Assembly: GCA_031399065.1 (NCBI GenBank)
Contig: JANNOM010000053.1
Span: 44,877 to 108,876 of the forward strand
DNA length: 64,000 nucleotides
Source of the DNA: JADCRZ01 sp031399065
Lineage (GTDB): Bacteria > Bacteroidota > Bacteroidia > Chitinophagales > Chitinophagaceae
Reading direction: 5' to 3'
The position numbers and the translations under genes were made by a program. Positions 26,001 through 33,685 of this stretch are shown here, one piece after another; within the stretch, counting starts at the first letter, position 1, and each line of letters begins with the position of its first letter. The notes under the pieces were generated by a model. The model ran no database searches. It saw only the letters and a list, made by a program, of their open reading frames with translations, and was not told where the DNA came from.

Positions 26001-27434
26001 ACGAAATACACCGCCTTGAAACGTTCCAAGCGCCCCATCAGGGTGAATTTCTTTACCTGCAATATCCTGAACAAAGCTGACCTTACGTGAATCGGCAGCG
26101 AATGACACTGACGCATTCTGCCAGTTGGATACGTCCGTACCACCCCAGCCATACAGTATTTCTTTAAACCGGTCGTCAAAGTTTTTGGTGGGATCAATGA
26201 CATCTGCCAAGCTCATTTGCGATAAATTATCGACCTTTTCCAAAAGATCTTGATCCAAACTCATCTGCATAAACAGATCCTTGATCTCACTATAGCCGCG
26301 TAAAGTCGGAAGAAGTAATGTACGAACATCAAGAGTAATATCACCGGAGAAATATGTATTTTGGTTATCATATTTAAACCATGCATCATAAATATTTCTG
26401 GTTGATGCGTCTGAGAATGTAACGCTACTTATGTGAGTCACATCATTTCCGGCAACTTGAGTATAGAATGGAGAGTCGCTTAAGCTGATACTTGCTATTC
26501 CTGCCCCGGTTAAGGTTTGTAATTCCGCTGCTTGACTAATGCCATCCTGATTTGCATCCTGCCAGATTTGCAAATCCGCAAAAGCATCATCGTTACTGTC
26601 AATGACATTATCGCTGTTGCTGTCCAGCTCGGTCAGCTTGGTAAACCCGTCAACTATATTCGTTCCGAACAGTTCGCTGTGGTTATCGATACGGCCATTG
26701 TTGTTCCAATCCATGACCAGCAAAGCATCATCGGGTTTGACCCACGCGCTTGCTTCTTTGAACCCGTCATTGTCGATATCCCAATAAACCGCATCCGTAT
26801 TAAGGTTTGTCAGCTCCAATCCGTCATTGTCCATATCGATAATCAACGGCGACCAAACACCGGCAATAGTATCTAAATACGGCGCTAACCAAATCGGAAG
26901 ATCCGGCACAGGGCAACTGTCGGGGTCAATGGATGCTGGCTCAAATGGTGTCTCATAATCCTTAAATTTATCTAGATATTCAGTTACCTTGACTTTATTA
27001 GCATCCTTAGGAACACTTGCACCGTCAGACTTTAAAAAGTCATCGAGCGCACCAATGCCCACTAGATGCGCACCAGCAATCAAACCAGAATGGGTAATTA
27101 CAACTCCTCCAACTTCTTGTCCTACGTATTGCTCTAAATTCAATTTTTTCGCCCATTTCCAAACTTCCTTATAATAATCTTTAATCGCATTATCCTGTGC
27201 AGTAGGATTATTGAGAAAATCACTTGCAGAATTAACCCCGTCTTTGCCCACCCATTGTTTATAATCATTATTAGACACATTATTGTCTTTTTTAACGTAC
27301 CCAGCATCAACAAGAGCGGCTTCTCCCATTTGATATCTGCCTAGATAATTGAACCGATTAACTGCCGTATAGTTATTAGACGATTCACGCTGTCCTATGG
27401 CATCAATAAAATCTTCATAAGAATATGTAGGCAT
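23013..27434 (-). CDS. Large RTX calcium-binding repeat protein with a lysozyme-like N-terminal domain
   Basis: A 1473-residue secreted-type protein. Residues about 1-165 (IGQRESSNNYTAVNRFNYLGRYQMGEAAL) resemble muramidase/transglycosylase domains, with Glu in QRES as candidate catalytic residue. Residues about 195-330 carry EF-hand-like D-x-D-x-DG motifs (DMDNDGLELT, DWNNNGRIDNHSELFG, DANQDGIS). Many RTX nonapeptides GGxGNDxL follow from about 600 to the C-terminus, which likely holds a type I secretion signal. AGGAG precedes the ATG. No type I exporter is in the window. GC jumps from about 40% to about 60% at roughly 24.5 kb. Confidence 0.85.
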   Translation of the reverse strand: MPTYSYEDFIDAIGQRESSNNYTAVNRFNYLGRYQMGEAALVDAGYVKKDNNVSNNDYKQWVGKDGVNSASDFLNNPTAQDNAIKDYYKEVWKWAKKLNLEQYVGQEVGGVVITHSGLIAGAHLVGIGALDDFLKSDGASVPKDANKVKVTEYLDKFKDYETPFEPASIDPDSCPVPDLPIWLAPYLDTIAGVWSPLIIDMDNDGLELTNLNTDAVYWDIDNDGFKEASAWVKPDDALLVMDWNNNGRIDNHSELFGTNIVDGFTKLTELDSNSDNVIDSNDDAFADLQIWQDANQDGISQAAELQTLTGAGIASISLSDSPFYTQVAGNDVTHISSVTFSDASTRNIYDAWFKYDNQNTYFSGDITLDVRTLLLPTLRGYSEIKDLFMQMSLDQDLLEKVDNLSQMSLADVIDPTKNFDDRFKEILYGWGGTDVSNWQNASVSFAADSRKVSFVQDIAGKEIHPDGALGTFQGGVFRDVGLWENTVTHYAAHFLVQTVFKELFSGDAVYDLQTGVVTGATGLSSAAIGNVETLINGTADPAYGWSLVVRTVEEVLGVSNLSSTDYNLLDDAIQNSVVGLDLDRVLDLVKGVPNDVIGTSSDDTLTGTFVDDMMDGQYGNDILDGGRGDDQLSGNQGNDTYIGGSGDDIMSEGNGSGNEIYIYDSGNDIIAGDIYGSDKIQFRSGITSADLSMSLKNAIDPNSALVWGQADLVINVEGLGSITLWSQYGPYINGGVIETIEFANLATINLFTMNNFVYGTSGNDTVIGVDRSYYLNDRIDTGGGDDIINGGLGQNYLSGGWGNDTYVYGGGIDTILDSDGSDDKIVFDNSYDPDLFEFKLNPLMSQYDNSSMWLKIFYDGELKTVIEQQFGSTSSFVEKVVIDGVHTFNLASMNWTQYGTDASENLFGIVTNAIPYNIIYGMGGNDSITGQYNHAATFYGGDGNDSMVGENLIDHLYGGDGNDYLNGNGGSDILEGGSGNDNLWGGDYYDANGNDTLIGGAGDDILDGNRGNDTLNGGSGSDTVYGGDGDDTAVYDLGENAGAVDVYTGNAGNDTFELHLRASDLTEAVGGDIVGYAGFLGNAGNLDTTQSTGATYQFASFGLAASRFENFKLFIDGTERSLLTLNGVIGTAASETLSGGAGIDVILANAGNDTLFGYGGDDYLIGGTGGDALYGGLGNDTYVVDDTGDSVVENANEGTDLVQSFVTHTLGANVENLLLVGNAAINGTGNALDNYLYGNAGNNILNGDAGIDIMAGGRGDDSYGVDNLNDLVLEESNGGTDTVYAFINHAIGENIENLTLLTGDNLNATGNGLNNIVTGNAGNNWLTGGGGDDTLNGGMGNDTLQGDAGNDLMDGGAGNDILGGLQGADSLTGGSGSDMFYFNDTALSGIDRIMDFKVSEGDTLNIADLLVGYTPGTSNINDFVSLTASGGNMSLAIDRDGTGSTYNDQTVATLNSVSSLIVNDLLTNGNLIV

Positions 27435-27443
27435 TAGTATCTC

Positions 27444-28004
27444 CTATTTTTCAGAAGTGGAACACGAAGGAATTTCATAAAGGCTGGAATAAGATAATTT
27501 ACTAATATTTTTCGCATTAGACAACGGTTGTAACGGCTGAACTGAATAGCCCTTTTTACCATATGTGATTACGTTTACGATCTGCCCACAATCTTGTATG
27601 TATGTGTCATATGTAGAAATTATTTCGAGAAGTTTATGATTGTTGTGACGATCTGAATAATAAATATAAATTGAGCAGCCGCTAGAACCACAATATAAAC
27701 TACCCCTTTTTTGAACAAAAAGATATTCTCCTGTTAATTTTGCTAGTTTTATCTGTGCTATCTTAATTTCAGTCTTTGAAAAATTCTCATCATCATCAAA
27801 TTGAGATTCATCTATAAGATCTGGTTTGATAAATGGATAATTAAGGAAAATATTTTCATCTGCATCGGAAAAGTCTACTTTATATATTGATTCATATATG
27901 TCTTCTTTAGCTATAGCATTATACGAACATGCAACGAGCATTGCTATGCTTAAAAATATGGATATAACAAAACGTTTTTCAATTGATTTTGTAGGTTTAA
28001 GCAT
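27444..28004 (-). CDS. Putative lipoprotein upstream of the RTX gene, possible immunity protein
   Basis: I start at ATG 28004 (MLKPTKSIEKRFVISIFLSIAMLVACSYN): a basic n-region, a hydrophobic stretch and the lipobox LVAC make a lipoprotein signal. The mature part (about 160 residues) has two nearby Cys in SLYCGSSGCSIYIYYS plus two more later, which could form disulfides. It ends 9 bases before the RTX start on the same strand, so the two share an operon. A periplasmic lipoprotein next to a secreted lysozyme-like protein could protect the host cell; this is inference. Confidence 0.6.
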   Translation of the reverse strand: MLKPTKSIEKRFVISIFLSIAMLVACSYNAIAKEDIYESIYKVDFSDADENIFLNYPFIKPDLIDESQFDDDENFSKTEIKIAQIKLAKLTGEYLFVQKRGSLYCGSSGCSIYIYYSDRHNNHKLLEIISTYDTYIQDCGQIVNVITYGKKGYSVQPLQPLSNAKNISKLSYSSLYEIPSCSTSEK

Positions 28005-28217
28005 GATGAATCCGTTTCTGCATTTTAGATGCAAAATAAGCTGGTTTTAAAATTGAACTTTCGTCTACAGGTAATTGCATGTTCGTTAAGGGTTTTAGCA
28101 AGAAGTTCGTTTCATAGAATCTTTCGTATGGGACAACTATTCGTATCACACAAGAATAGATTGTCAATTATCCTATTTTAGACATATCTACGTTATTTGC
28201 TAATTATCATTAATAAA

Positions 28218-28241
28218 AAAGCCCCGGTAAACCGGGACTTT
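28218..28241. terminator. Terminator at the right edge of the foreign segment
   Basis: CCCGG and CCGGG pair around TAAA, extended by AAAG/CTTT with one mismatch. On the reverse strand it ends the transcript of 28292-29119. The bases 28035-28217 upstream of the lipoprotein gene show no gene. Confidence 0.6.
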
Positions 28242-28291
28242 AATCTTTAAAAGTCGTTTGTACGCGTTAGATGTGGTCATGAATACTATTA

Positions 28292-29119
28292 TCAATCTAC
28301 ACCGAAGGCGTAGACATCGGTCGTGGTGGAGTTTAGCGACGATCCGGCAGTTTTGAGGGCAAACAGATACTCACCCTTTTCCAGCTTAATGTCGGGGGTG
28401 ATTTCATAAAGGCCGGGCTGCAGCAGCTTCATGGTTACGGGGATCATCGCCTTGCTGCCCTTCAGCCCCGAAAACGTCGACATCGACGACAGTGCCGCCT
28501 GTCGGCTGGCTTTCTTGACCACCAGTTTATACAGGACGAATCCATCCGAAGTAGCACCGCCTACGTTGACGATAAATATCGGCTTATCGCCCGAGATCCG
28601 CACGGTGGATTTCAGGCCGTCCAGGTCAAAGAAACTGTTTGAGCCGATCCCTGTGCTTTTGGCTTTAAGTTGCGCTAAGCCTTTTTCCAAAGGCACGGCT
28701 TTTTTCGTGGCAGGATCATAGCTGTGAATGACATTCAGCGTTGAAGGTACGAGCATGCCACTACCTGCAGGGGCATTGGCTTTGTCTAATAGCGAAGTAG
28801 TCTCTTTAGTAACGTCGTTCTTGCCATTGGTGTTTTGGCCGTTTGTCATGGTCTTTTCCATCATGGCATTCAGCACGTCCTCCGCGATGCCCTGTTTCTT
28901 CAGGTTGACCAGCTCGGTCGTGGAAAGGTCGAACCTGCAAGGTGTGGTATTGATCTTGTTGATAATAATTGATTTGCTCAATCCTGCCTTTGACAGTTCC
29001 ACCACACTTTTATTGGTCAGGGTTTCGGATTTAGGGCTGGCAGGGGTTTGGCCGAAGCCGTTTAATGTCACGATAAGAAGCAGTAAAAGGCTGAAAAAAG
29101 TTATCGGAGATCGTTTCAT
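28292..29119 (-). CDS. Exported hypothetical protein, Bacteroidota type
   Basis: I start at ATG 29119 (MKRSPITFFSLLLLLIVTLNGFGQ), a signal peptide cut near GFGQ. The mature 250 residues have an early helical part (SVVELSKAGLSKSIIINKINTTP, TTELVNLKKQGIAEDVLNAMME) that recurs in Bacteroidota secreted proteins, and a beta-rich C-terminal part ending LEKGEYLFALKTAGSS. No enzymatic motif is visible. It lies downstream of the BNR-type lipoprotein gene in the same direction and has no SD site. Confidence 0.6.
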   Translation of the reverse strand: MKRSPITFFSLLLLLIVTLNGFGQTPASPKSETLTNKSVVELSKAGLSKSIIINKINTTPCRFDLSTTELVNLKKQGIAEDVLNAMMEKTMTNGQNTNGKNDVTKETTSLLDKANAPAGSGMLVPSTLNVIHSYDPATKKAVPLEKGLAQLKAKSTGIGSNSFFDLDGLKSTVRISGDKPIFIVNVGGATSDGFVLYKLVVKKASRQAALSSMSTFSGLKGSKAMIPVTMKLLQPGLYEITPDIKLEKGEYLFALKTAGSSLNSTTTDVYAFGVD

Positions 29120-29174
29120 CATAAGGGCTATTAAAGTGTGCATGATGTTATTAATATGTTTTGAGGTTTAAGGA

Positions 29175-30302
29175 CTACAGTTGCAATTTGAACAGACGGT
29201 TCTTTGTGACAGCCCATAGGGTATTGGGTTTGGTCAGGCAAATATCCTTGATGAATAATGTGCCGTCTTTAAGTGACCTTTTCCATGTCAGGCCGCCGTC
29301 TACCGTTTCCAGCACTTCATTGGTGCTTTTGACAAAGCCGCGCTTGTCGCTGACGAAGATCATTTTGCCGGATGAAAAATCCGAACCATCGGCTTTGGTG
29401 ATCTTGATATACGTCCAGTTCCTGCCGCCATCAATGGTGCGGTAAAGGCCGCCGATCCGGGACGAACCCCAAGCATGACGGTCATCGAACGCGGTTATCT
29501 CGAATATTTTGGCATTGATGTCCTCGAATTGTGTTTGCCATGTCTTGCCGCCGTCCGATGTGTAAAGGATTTTACGCCCCACAACGCCTTCAAGCCTTAC
29601 CTCCGCACCCGTCACCATCCAGCCATGGGTTTCATTCGCGAAACAAAAATCAAAAACGTTCGTATTGCTTACGAAGCTCACGGTCTTTGCCCGGCTGCTG
29701 GCGTAATCCAGCGGATTGGTGATGTTAATGAACTCGCCGATCTCGCTGATCGCATAGGCAAGCGTATCGGACGGAAAGACGATGTTTTTAATGACGGTAA
29801 ACGTCCGGTCGCTTTTGAAAACCTGCGCCCATTCCGTCTCGATTGCAGGGTTCATCTGCCAAAGGGGTACAAGCTCCCGCGTCATGGATGAAGAGATTGT
29901 CGGTCTAAAGGCGAACACTGCGGTCGGTGTCACGCATTTAAGCGTTGTAGCCTGGGTCGGCAAAGCCTTCAGGTCAGACCAGCTTTTACCGCCATCGAGG
30001 CTTTTGCGGTACGCGCCGATATTGCCATAGGTATCATCGGTTATATATCCGATTGCTGTTGTCGGGAACTGCATGAGGCCGAAACTTGCCTCTTGTTCGC
30101 CACTATTGGGTTCGACTTTTTTCGCTTCATGGACGACTTGCCAGTTGCCTAAGGTATCATCCCCGAAATACACAATTGGGTCTCGTAACACGGTAGAGGG
30201 AATGGTGTCCGTATCGCCGGAATCATCGGAACCGGAATTTTTCTTGCAGCTTGTTGCCATCAATACGCCGATCATCAGGACAGGCAGGATAAGATGTTTC
30301 AT
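29175..30302 (-). CDS. Lipoprotein with BNR/YCF48-like beta-propeller repeats
   Basis: The 375-residue product begins MKHLILPVLMIGVLMATSCKK, a lipoprotein signal with lipobox ATSC. The mature part contains repeated blades of the S/T-D-GGxxW type: KSLDGGKSWSDLKALP, YTSDGGKTWQTQFED, RTIDGGRNWTYIKI and ETVDGGLTWKRSLKDG. This is the BNR/sialidase-like or YCF48 propeller. Such proteins bind ligands or assist assembly at the envelope; the ligand is unknown. It overlaps the serine recombinase gene by 4 bases and precedes 28292-29119. Confidence 0.78.
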   Translation of the reverse strand: MKHLILPVLMIGVLMATSCKKNSGSDDSGDTDTIPSTVLRDPIVYFGDDTLGNWQVVHEAKKVEPNSGEQEASFGLMQFPTTAIGYITDDTYGNIGAYRKSLDGGKSWSDLKALPTQATTLKCVTPTAVFAFRPTISSSMTRELVPLWQMNPAIETEWAQVFKSDRTFTVIKNIVFPSDTLAYAISEIGEFINITNPLDYASSRAKTVSFVSNTNVFDFCFANETHGWMVTGAEVRLEGVVGRKILYTSDGGKTWQTQFEDINAKIFEITAFDDRHAWGSSRIGGLYRTIDGGRNWTYIKITKADGSDFSSGKMIFVSDKRGFVKSTNEVLETVDGGLTWKRSLKDGTLFIKDICLTKPNTLWAVTKNRLFKLQL

Positions 30303-31060
30303 TTTTTGTGTGTTTTAAGTATTGTTCGCTTTTTCGATTTTACAAGTTTCCTTCCTGTCTCCCTTTCAATAATGCCAATAACATGACGAACCGTTTTTGC
30401 ACTCCATAGGCGTCCGTCATCAAAATATGTAGGTTCCTTAAGCTTGTTTAATGCTTTCGCTAATCCATTATAAGAAGTGACACCATTCACGTTTACCAAC
30501 TTCGTAAGTACTTTAGTCTTAGACAGTGAAAAGGCCAAAGACTTTTCATGGTTTCGTTTGGATAGGACATTCTTGCCATACTGCCCCATCACCCCGCCAT
30601 GATCCAACTTAACATGAATTGCAGCCTCGACCCGTTGGCTCAAAGTCATGCTTTCCAGTTGATCGATAATCGCTTGCATAAGGAATATCATTAGATTTTT
30701 CTTGGGGTCTAACTCAGGATAAAGAGATACGCGATAATCAATGTTACTTTCCAATAGTGCCGCAACGACAATAAATCGTCTTGTAAGCCTGTCCTGACGT
30801 GCAACGACAAGCACACATTTAGTTTCACGACAATAATCCAATACCTCGTTTAATACTGGTCTATTCTTTTTTCTCCCGCTTCGCCTTTCATAAAATTCTT
30901 TAACAATTGTATATCTCGGTTTTGGAAACGCCTGATGAACCATTATCTTTTGCGCCTGCATCCCTAAGGTATTAGGCACATAGTTTTTGCTCTTTTTATT
31001 CTTGCCTTTTTTATCCTCTGAAATTCTATAAAGCGCTACCAACTTTATCGGCGTATCCAT
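30299..31060 (-). CDS. Small serine recombinase (resolvase/invertase family)
   Basis: The 253-residue product has the serine recombinase fold: VALYRISEDKKG carries the nucleophile Ser, NTLGMQAQK the following helix, and VVARQDRLTRR the conserved Arg motif. It is short, with a recombinase domain in the C-terminal half (YGKNVLSKRNHEK ... NGVTSYNGLAKALN). A very strong SD site (GGGGAGGTGATAGC) precedes the ATG, unlike neighbouring Bacteroidota genes. Its stop overlaps the start of 29175-30302. It may resolve or invert DNA in the element, or be a remnant of another transposon. Confidence 0.8.
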   Translation of the reverse strand: MDTPIKLVALYRISEDKKGKNKKSKNYVPNTLGMQAQKIMVHQAFPKPRYTIVKEFYERRSGRKKNRPVLNEVLDYCRETKCVLVVARQDRLTRRFIVVAALLESNIDYRVSLYPELDPKKNLMIFLMQAIIDQLESMTLSQRVEAAIHVKLDHGGVMGQYGKNVLSKRNHEKSLAFSLSKTKVLTKLVNVNGVTSYNGLAKALNKLKEPTYFDDGRLWSAKTVRHVIGIIERETGRKLVKSKKRTILKTHKK

Positions 31061-31221
31061 GCTATCACCTCCCCTTTTATTACCGGTATAGGAACCTATA
31101 ATTTCGTAATTATTCCAAAAAATCTTAAAGGAAAGCCCTTGTACGGCCTGCGTTTGCGGGGTGCGTTTGCGTGCGGTTTGTAACCTGTAAAGGTTCCTTT
31201 GCTGGTAACAAAATTTATTTT

Positions 31222-31512
31222 ATGCTTATCCCGAAAGATGATTTGCAAATTCAACTTTTTCATTGGCCTAATAATGACGAGCTGGACACGCTTGATCCAA
31301 GAGACGTATTCGTTCAGTTCTATGACCACTATCATTTTGATGACATTCATATGCTGCTATGGGATATGTTCAAGTTTCTGATTGAGCATGATGCGCTGAA
31401 CAAGGAATCTTTGATTAAGTATCATCATGGAATGTACGAGCATTTAAGCGACCTCTGCACGGCGAGTTATCTCATCGCCAAAAAACACCATTTGAAAAAA
31501 AATAAACCTTAA
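31222..31512 (+). CDS. Hypothetical protein, 96 residues
   Basis: I start at ATG 31222 (MLIPKDDLQIQLFHWPNNDE), since codons upstream are an unlikely extension. It is a soluble, acidic, helix-rich protein with aromatic clusters (VFVQFYDHYHFDDIHMLLWDMFKFL) and a basic C-terminal end. It is separated by four bases from the next HTH-like gene, so they form a two-gene operon. No family is recognised. The pairing suggests an accessory or regulatory role. Confidence 0.5.
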   Translation: MLIPKDDLQIQLFHWPNNDELDTLDPRDVFVQFYDHYHFDDIHMLLWDMFKFLIEHDALNKESLIKYHHGMYEHLSDLCTASYLIAKKHHLKKNKP

Positions 31513-31516
31513 AGCC

Positions 31517-31855
31517 ATGACGGTAGAAGAAGCGTATTACAAGATTGCGGTAAATCGCAGGTTGGAAAAAGACTTACGCGAAGAAATCAATCGCTTGAAA
31601 GATTTTATCAGGAAACAGCGCGCAGACCCGGAAACAATTCTTTCAGTAAGAAACGAAGCAATTTATCATGCGTGGAAAACTGGTCAGAGTTTTAAAAAGA
31701 TCGCACTGGATTTTAAACTGTCGGCATTAACTATCAGCACGGTATGCAGGCGACTTGAATGCCTTGAAAAAAGAAGAATGGCTAATGCTTCTCACTTCAA
31801 AGAAGTGTCTCCCGCTCGTAATACTTCACTATCCGAGATAGGTAGTACCGAATAG
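31517..31855 (+). CDS. Small protein with a helix-turn-helix, 112 residues
   Basis: Starts MTVEEAYYKIAVNRRLEKD. The first 40 residues are a charged helix, possibly a coiled coil. Residues about 58-85 (AWKTGQSFKKIALDFKLSALTISTVCRRLE) have the spacing of a helix-turn-helix, with the recognition helix LSALTISTVCRRL. It follows the gene at 31222 by 4 bases. It could be a repressor for this small operon or for the adjacent toxin-like operon, but no target site is identified. A candidate small RNA lies immediately downstream. Confidence 0.55.
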   Translation: MTVEEAYYKIAVNRRLEKDLREEINRLKDFIRKQRADPETILSVRNEAIYHAWKTGQSFKKIALDFKLSALTISTVCRRLECLEKRRMANASHFKEVSPARNTSLSEIGSTE

Positions 31856-31873
31856 CGTTGTAACTAAAATAAC

Positions 31874-31948
31874 TACCTTTGTACTTTCATAGGATAAGGT
31901 TAGGCTCGAGAGAGCCACGCCCTGGTCAGTCTTGGCCGGGGCTTTTAT
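31874..31948 (+). ncRNA. Candidate small structured RNA with its own promoter and terminator
   Basis: TACCTTTG at 31874-31881 matches the -7 consensus. The next 20 bases, TACTTTCATAGGATAAGGTT, recur exactly on the reverse strand at 48540-48559. Then GGCTC GAGA GAGCC (31903-31916) makes a hairpin with a GNRA tetraloop, and GCCCTGGTC agtctt GGCCGGGGC with TTTT (31919-31946) makes a terminator. The unit would give an RNA of about 55-60 bases. No -33 box with the right spacing is seen, and it may be only the 3' end of the HTH operon. Confidence 0.35.
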
Positions 31949-32640
31949 TTCTTTTTCTTTGGACGTTGCGGAATTTTTGATCTAAGGGGTTTTATTTCAT
32001 CGTTTAAGAGAAATCTGTAATAAATGAATTGCTCAATGATAAACATCAGGGTATCTAATTCTTTTATAGTAGGTTTCCACGCCCTGTGCGCAGCAGCATT
32101 ACCGGCATCCGTCAATGTATCAAGGGCTTCTTTTTCGGTTTGGCCGATGCTGCTCCGATTCAATAGTTCTTTCAATTTATCATTAAAAGATAAATTGGTG
32201 TCTATTTTCAAAAGCTCGGATGCCCGATCAAATGCCGTTCTGATCCCGATGGCTGCCAGTACATTGAGATCATTGTCTAAGGCAGTATAAACTTCTGAAA
32301 GTAAATTATACAACACCGAATCTGTTACCGAGATATCTGTTAGCCAATTCGGCCTATCCCTTTTAATCGGTGATGGCCAATATTTAATAGTAGGAATATA
32401 TGTCACATTTGTATTGCCTTCTCTATCGTAAGAATAATCAACCTCTTCAGAACATGTAAAATATTCCTGAAAATACGGCGTATCGCAACCTTTACATTTT
32501 AAAATCCGGTATTCGTTTGAATCCTCTACAGGGCTATCTGCATCTGACCAATGCGTTTCAAATGAGGCGACTATTAATGCGTTTCTCTCACTATTGCATA
32601 AGGGACAATGGCCTTTTACTTCCTTTGATTGCTCATTCAT
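31945..32640 (-). CDS. DUF4145 domain protein with an N-terminal zinc-ribbon-like part
   Basis: I start at ATG 32640 (MNEQSKEVKGHCPLCNSERNAL), which overlaps the upstream gene by 8 bases. Two Cys pairs, HCPLC and CKGC, could bind zinc. The C-terminal half (LNRSSIGQTEKEALDTLTDAGNAAAHRAW ... LDTLMFIIEQFIYYRFLL) is the DUF4145 domain, often found in restriction or defence gene neighbourhoods. It is the last gene of the reverse-strand operon that includes the RHS-tail toxin-like gene. A zinc-ribbon plus DUF4145 protein could be a nucleic-acid-sensing or accessory factor; no activity is known here. Confidence 0.72.
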   Translation of the reverse strand: MNEQSKEVKGHCPLCNSERNALIVASFETHWSDADSPVEDSNEYRILKCKGCDTPYFQEYFTCSEEVDYSYDREGNTNVTYIPTIKYWPSPIKRDRPNWLTDISVTDSVLYNLLSEVYTALDNDLNVLAAIGIRTAFDRASELLKIDTNLSFNDKLKELLNRSSIGQTEKEALDTLTDAGNAAAHRAWKPTIKELDTLMFIIEQFIYYRFLLNDEIKPLRSKIPQRPKKKK

Positions 32641-33685
32641 TAATCCTGGTATTTGGTTTAGCATTAAGATTATGCAGCCATTGCAGATACATTTTTTCCG
32701 GCATTTCCCGGTAGTGCAGTTTGGCAAGGGTTATATATGCCCCTTCCATTTCCTTATATGTATTGGCCGATTCCGGCTTTTTGTGAGATATCTGTTTCTT
32801 GTATATTTTTTGCAAAGTCTCTGCTTTCAGCAGCAAAGCCATAGGGTTCACCGGATGATATTGCAACACGAGATCGCAGCATTTAAGAATGAATCCATCT
32901 TCATCATTACCTGTCTGAATCTGGTATCCCTTTGCCAGATCAAGCAGACATAAAGCGATAGATTGGCGATTACTTAATGTATCCATATAAATACCGCTTC
33001 GCACGGCATCCGGCGAAACATATCCTGTCGTCATGATCCAAGCATCAGTCGGGAATATGCCACTGGATAATTCGGTATTGTACCAACCTGTTTTTTGATC
33101 CTTGTTACGGATATAAATATGATTAGGCGCAAGAGCAAGCCAACAAGCCGCTTTTAATTCATCTGCAAGTATTTTATAGAGGTAACTTAAGCTATGACAG
33201 TTTCCTTCTTTTGTAGACAGGAGTGTCGTAACAAACATAGTGCGCCAGTCATGTTTCCCGAAAGGGTCGTTAAAGGAATAGCGAAATGGCTTATGTCCTA
33301 AAAAGGCACTATCCGTCATAATAAATACAGTATCTTTTAATACGGAGCCGATGGCATAATTTAAAAAATAAGTCGTGTCGATTCTTCTATTTTCGAGTGA
33401 GGCCATTTTCGTCCGTGCAACCAGATCGCAAAGCCTTACAATCTCTGTTATTCTTTTATCTGTTTCGGAATTACACATATCCTTACCGTAATAGGTATTT
33501 TCGACAGTATAGACAGCCGCCTTAAACGATCCATTCTTTTCAAGAATATCAGTTAAAGTCATAAAGGCTGACTGATACCTTATTGGAATAGAATCGCCCA
33601 AAATCTGGCTCTCGGCCTTTTGAGAAAACGCAATCATGGGCGACAGAAACAAGATCGCCGCTACAAGATTTCTTATGATACCCAT
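32633..33685 (-). CDS. Exported transglutaminase-like protein (second copy in operon)
   Basis: The 350-residue product has a signal peptide (MGIIRNLVAAILFLSPMIAFSQ) and a transglutaminase-like core: Cys in KEGNCHSLSYLYKILADEL (about residue 168), His in LALAPNHIYIRNKD (about 195) and an acidic residue in WYNTELSSG as a possible third member. It then has TPR-like helices near the C-terminus. It is clearly homologous to 35355-36776 in the core and in the DTLSNRQSIALCL segment. Substrate is unknown. It is fourth in a tight reverse operon. Confidence 0.72.
   Translation of the reverse strand: MGIIRNLVAAILFLSPMIAFSQKAESQILGDSIPIRYQSAFMTLTDILEKNGSFKAAVYTVENTYYGKDMCNSETDKRITEIVRLCDLVARTKMASLENRRIDTTYFLNYAIGSVLKDTVFIMTDSAFLGHKPFRYSFNDPFGKHDWRTMFVTTLLSTKEGNCHSLSYLYKILADELKAACWLALAPNHIYIRNKDQKTGWYNTELSSGIFPTDAWIMTTGYVSPDAVRSGIYMDTLSNRQSIALCLLDLAKGYQIQTGNDEDGFILKCCDLVLQYHPVNPMALLLKAETLQKIYKKQISHKKPESANTYKEMEGAYITLAKLHYREMPEKMYLQWLHNLNAKPNTRINE

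Larger units (their letters stand above)
17796..28034. mobile_element. Nested foreign segment, probably a captured proteobacterial-type island
   Basis: All genes here point left. Most are preceded by strong SD sites (for example AGGAG or GAGGTG), which flanking Bacteroidota genes lack. The segment has its own P4-type integrase, an AlpA-like gene, a tRNA-Gly(GCC) 3' half with repeats on both sides, a broken Fic gene and an RTX gene, a family rare in Bacteroidota. Edges are approximate: after the gene ending at 17576 and before the terminator at 28218. I see no target duplication at the edges. The taxonomic origin is inference. Confidence 0.65.

Noticed and set aside
23088..27174. Many forward-strand open frames across the RTX gene
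   Set aside because: They are shadows created by the repeated GGxGxD codons read on the other strand.
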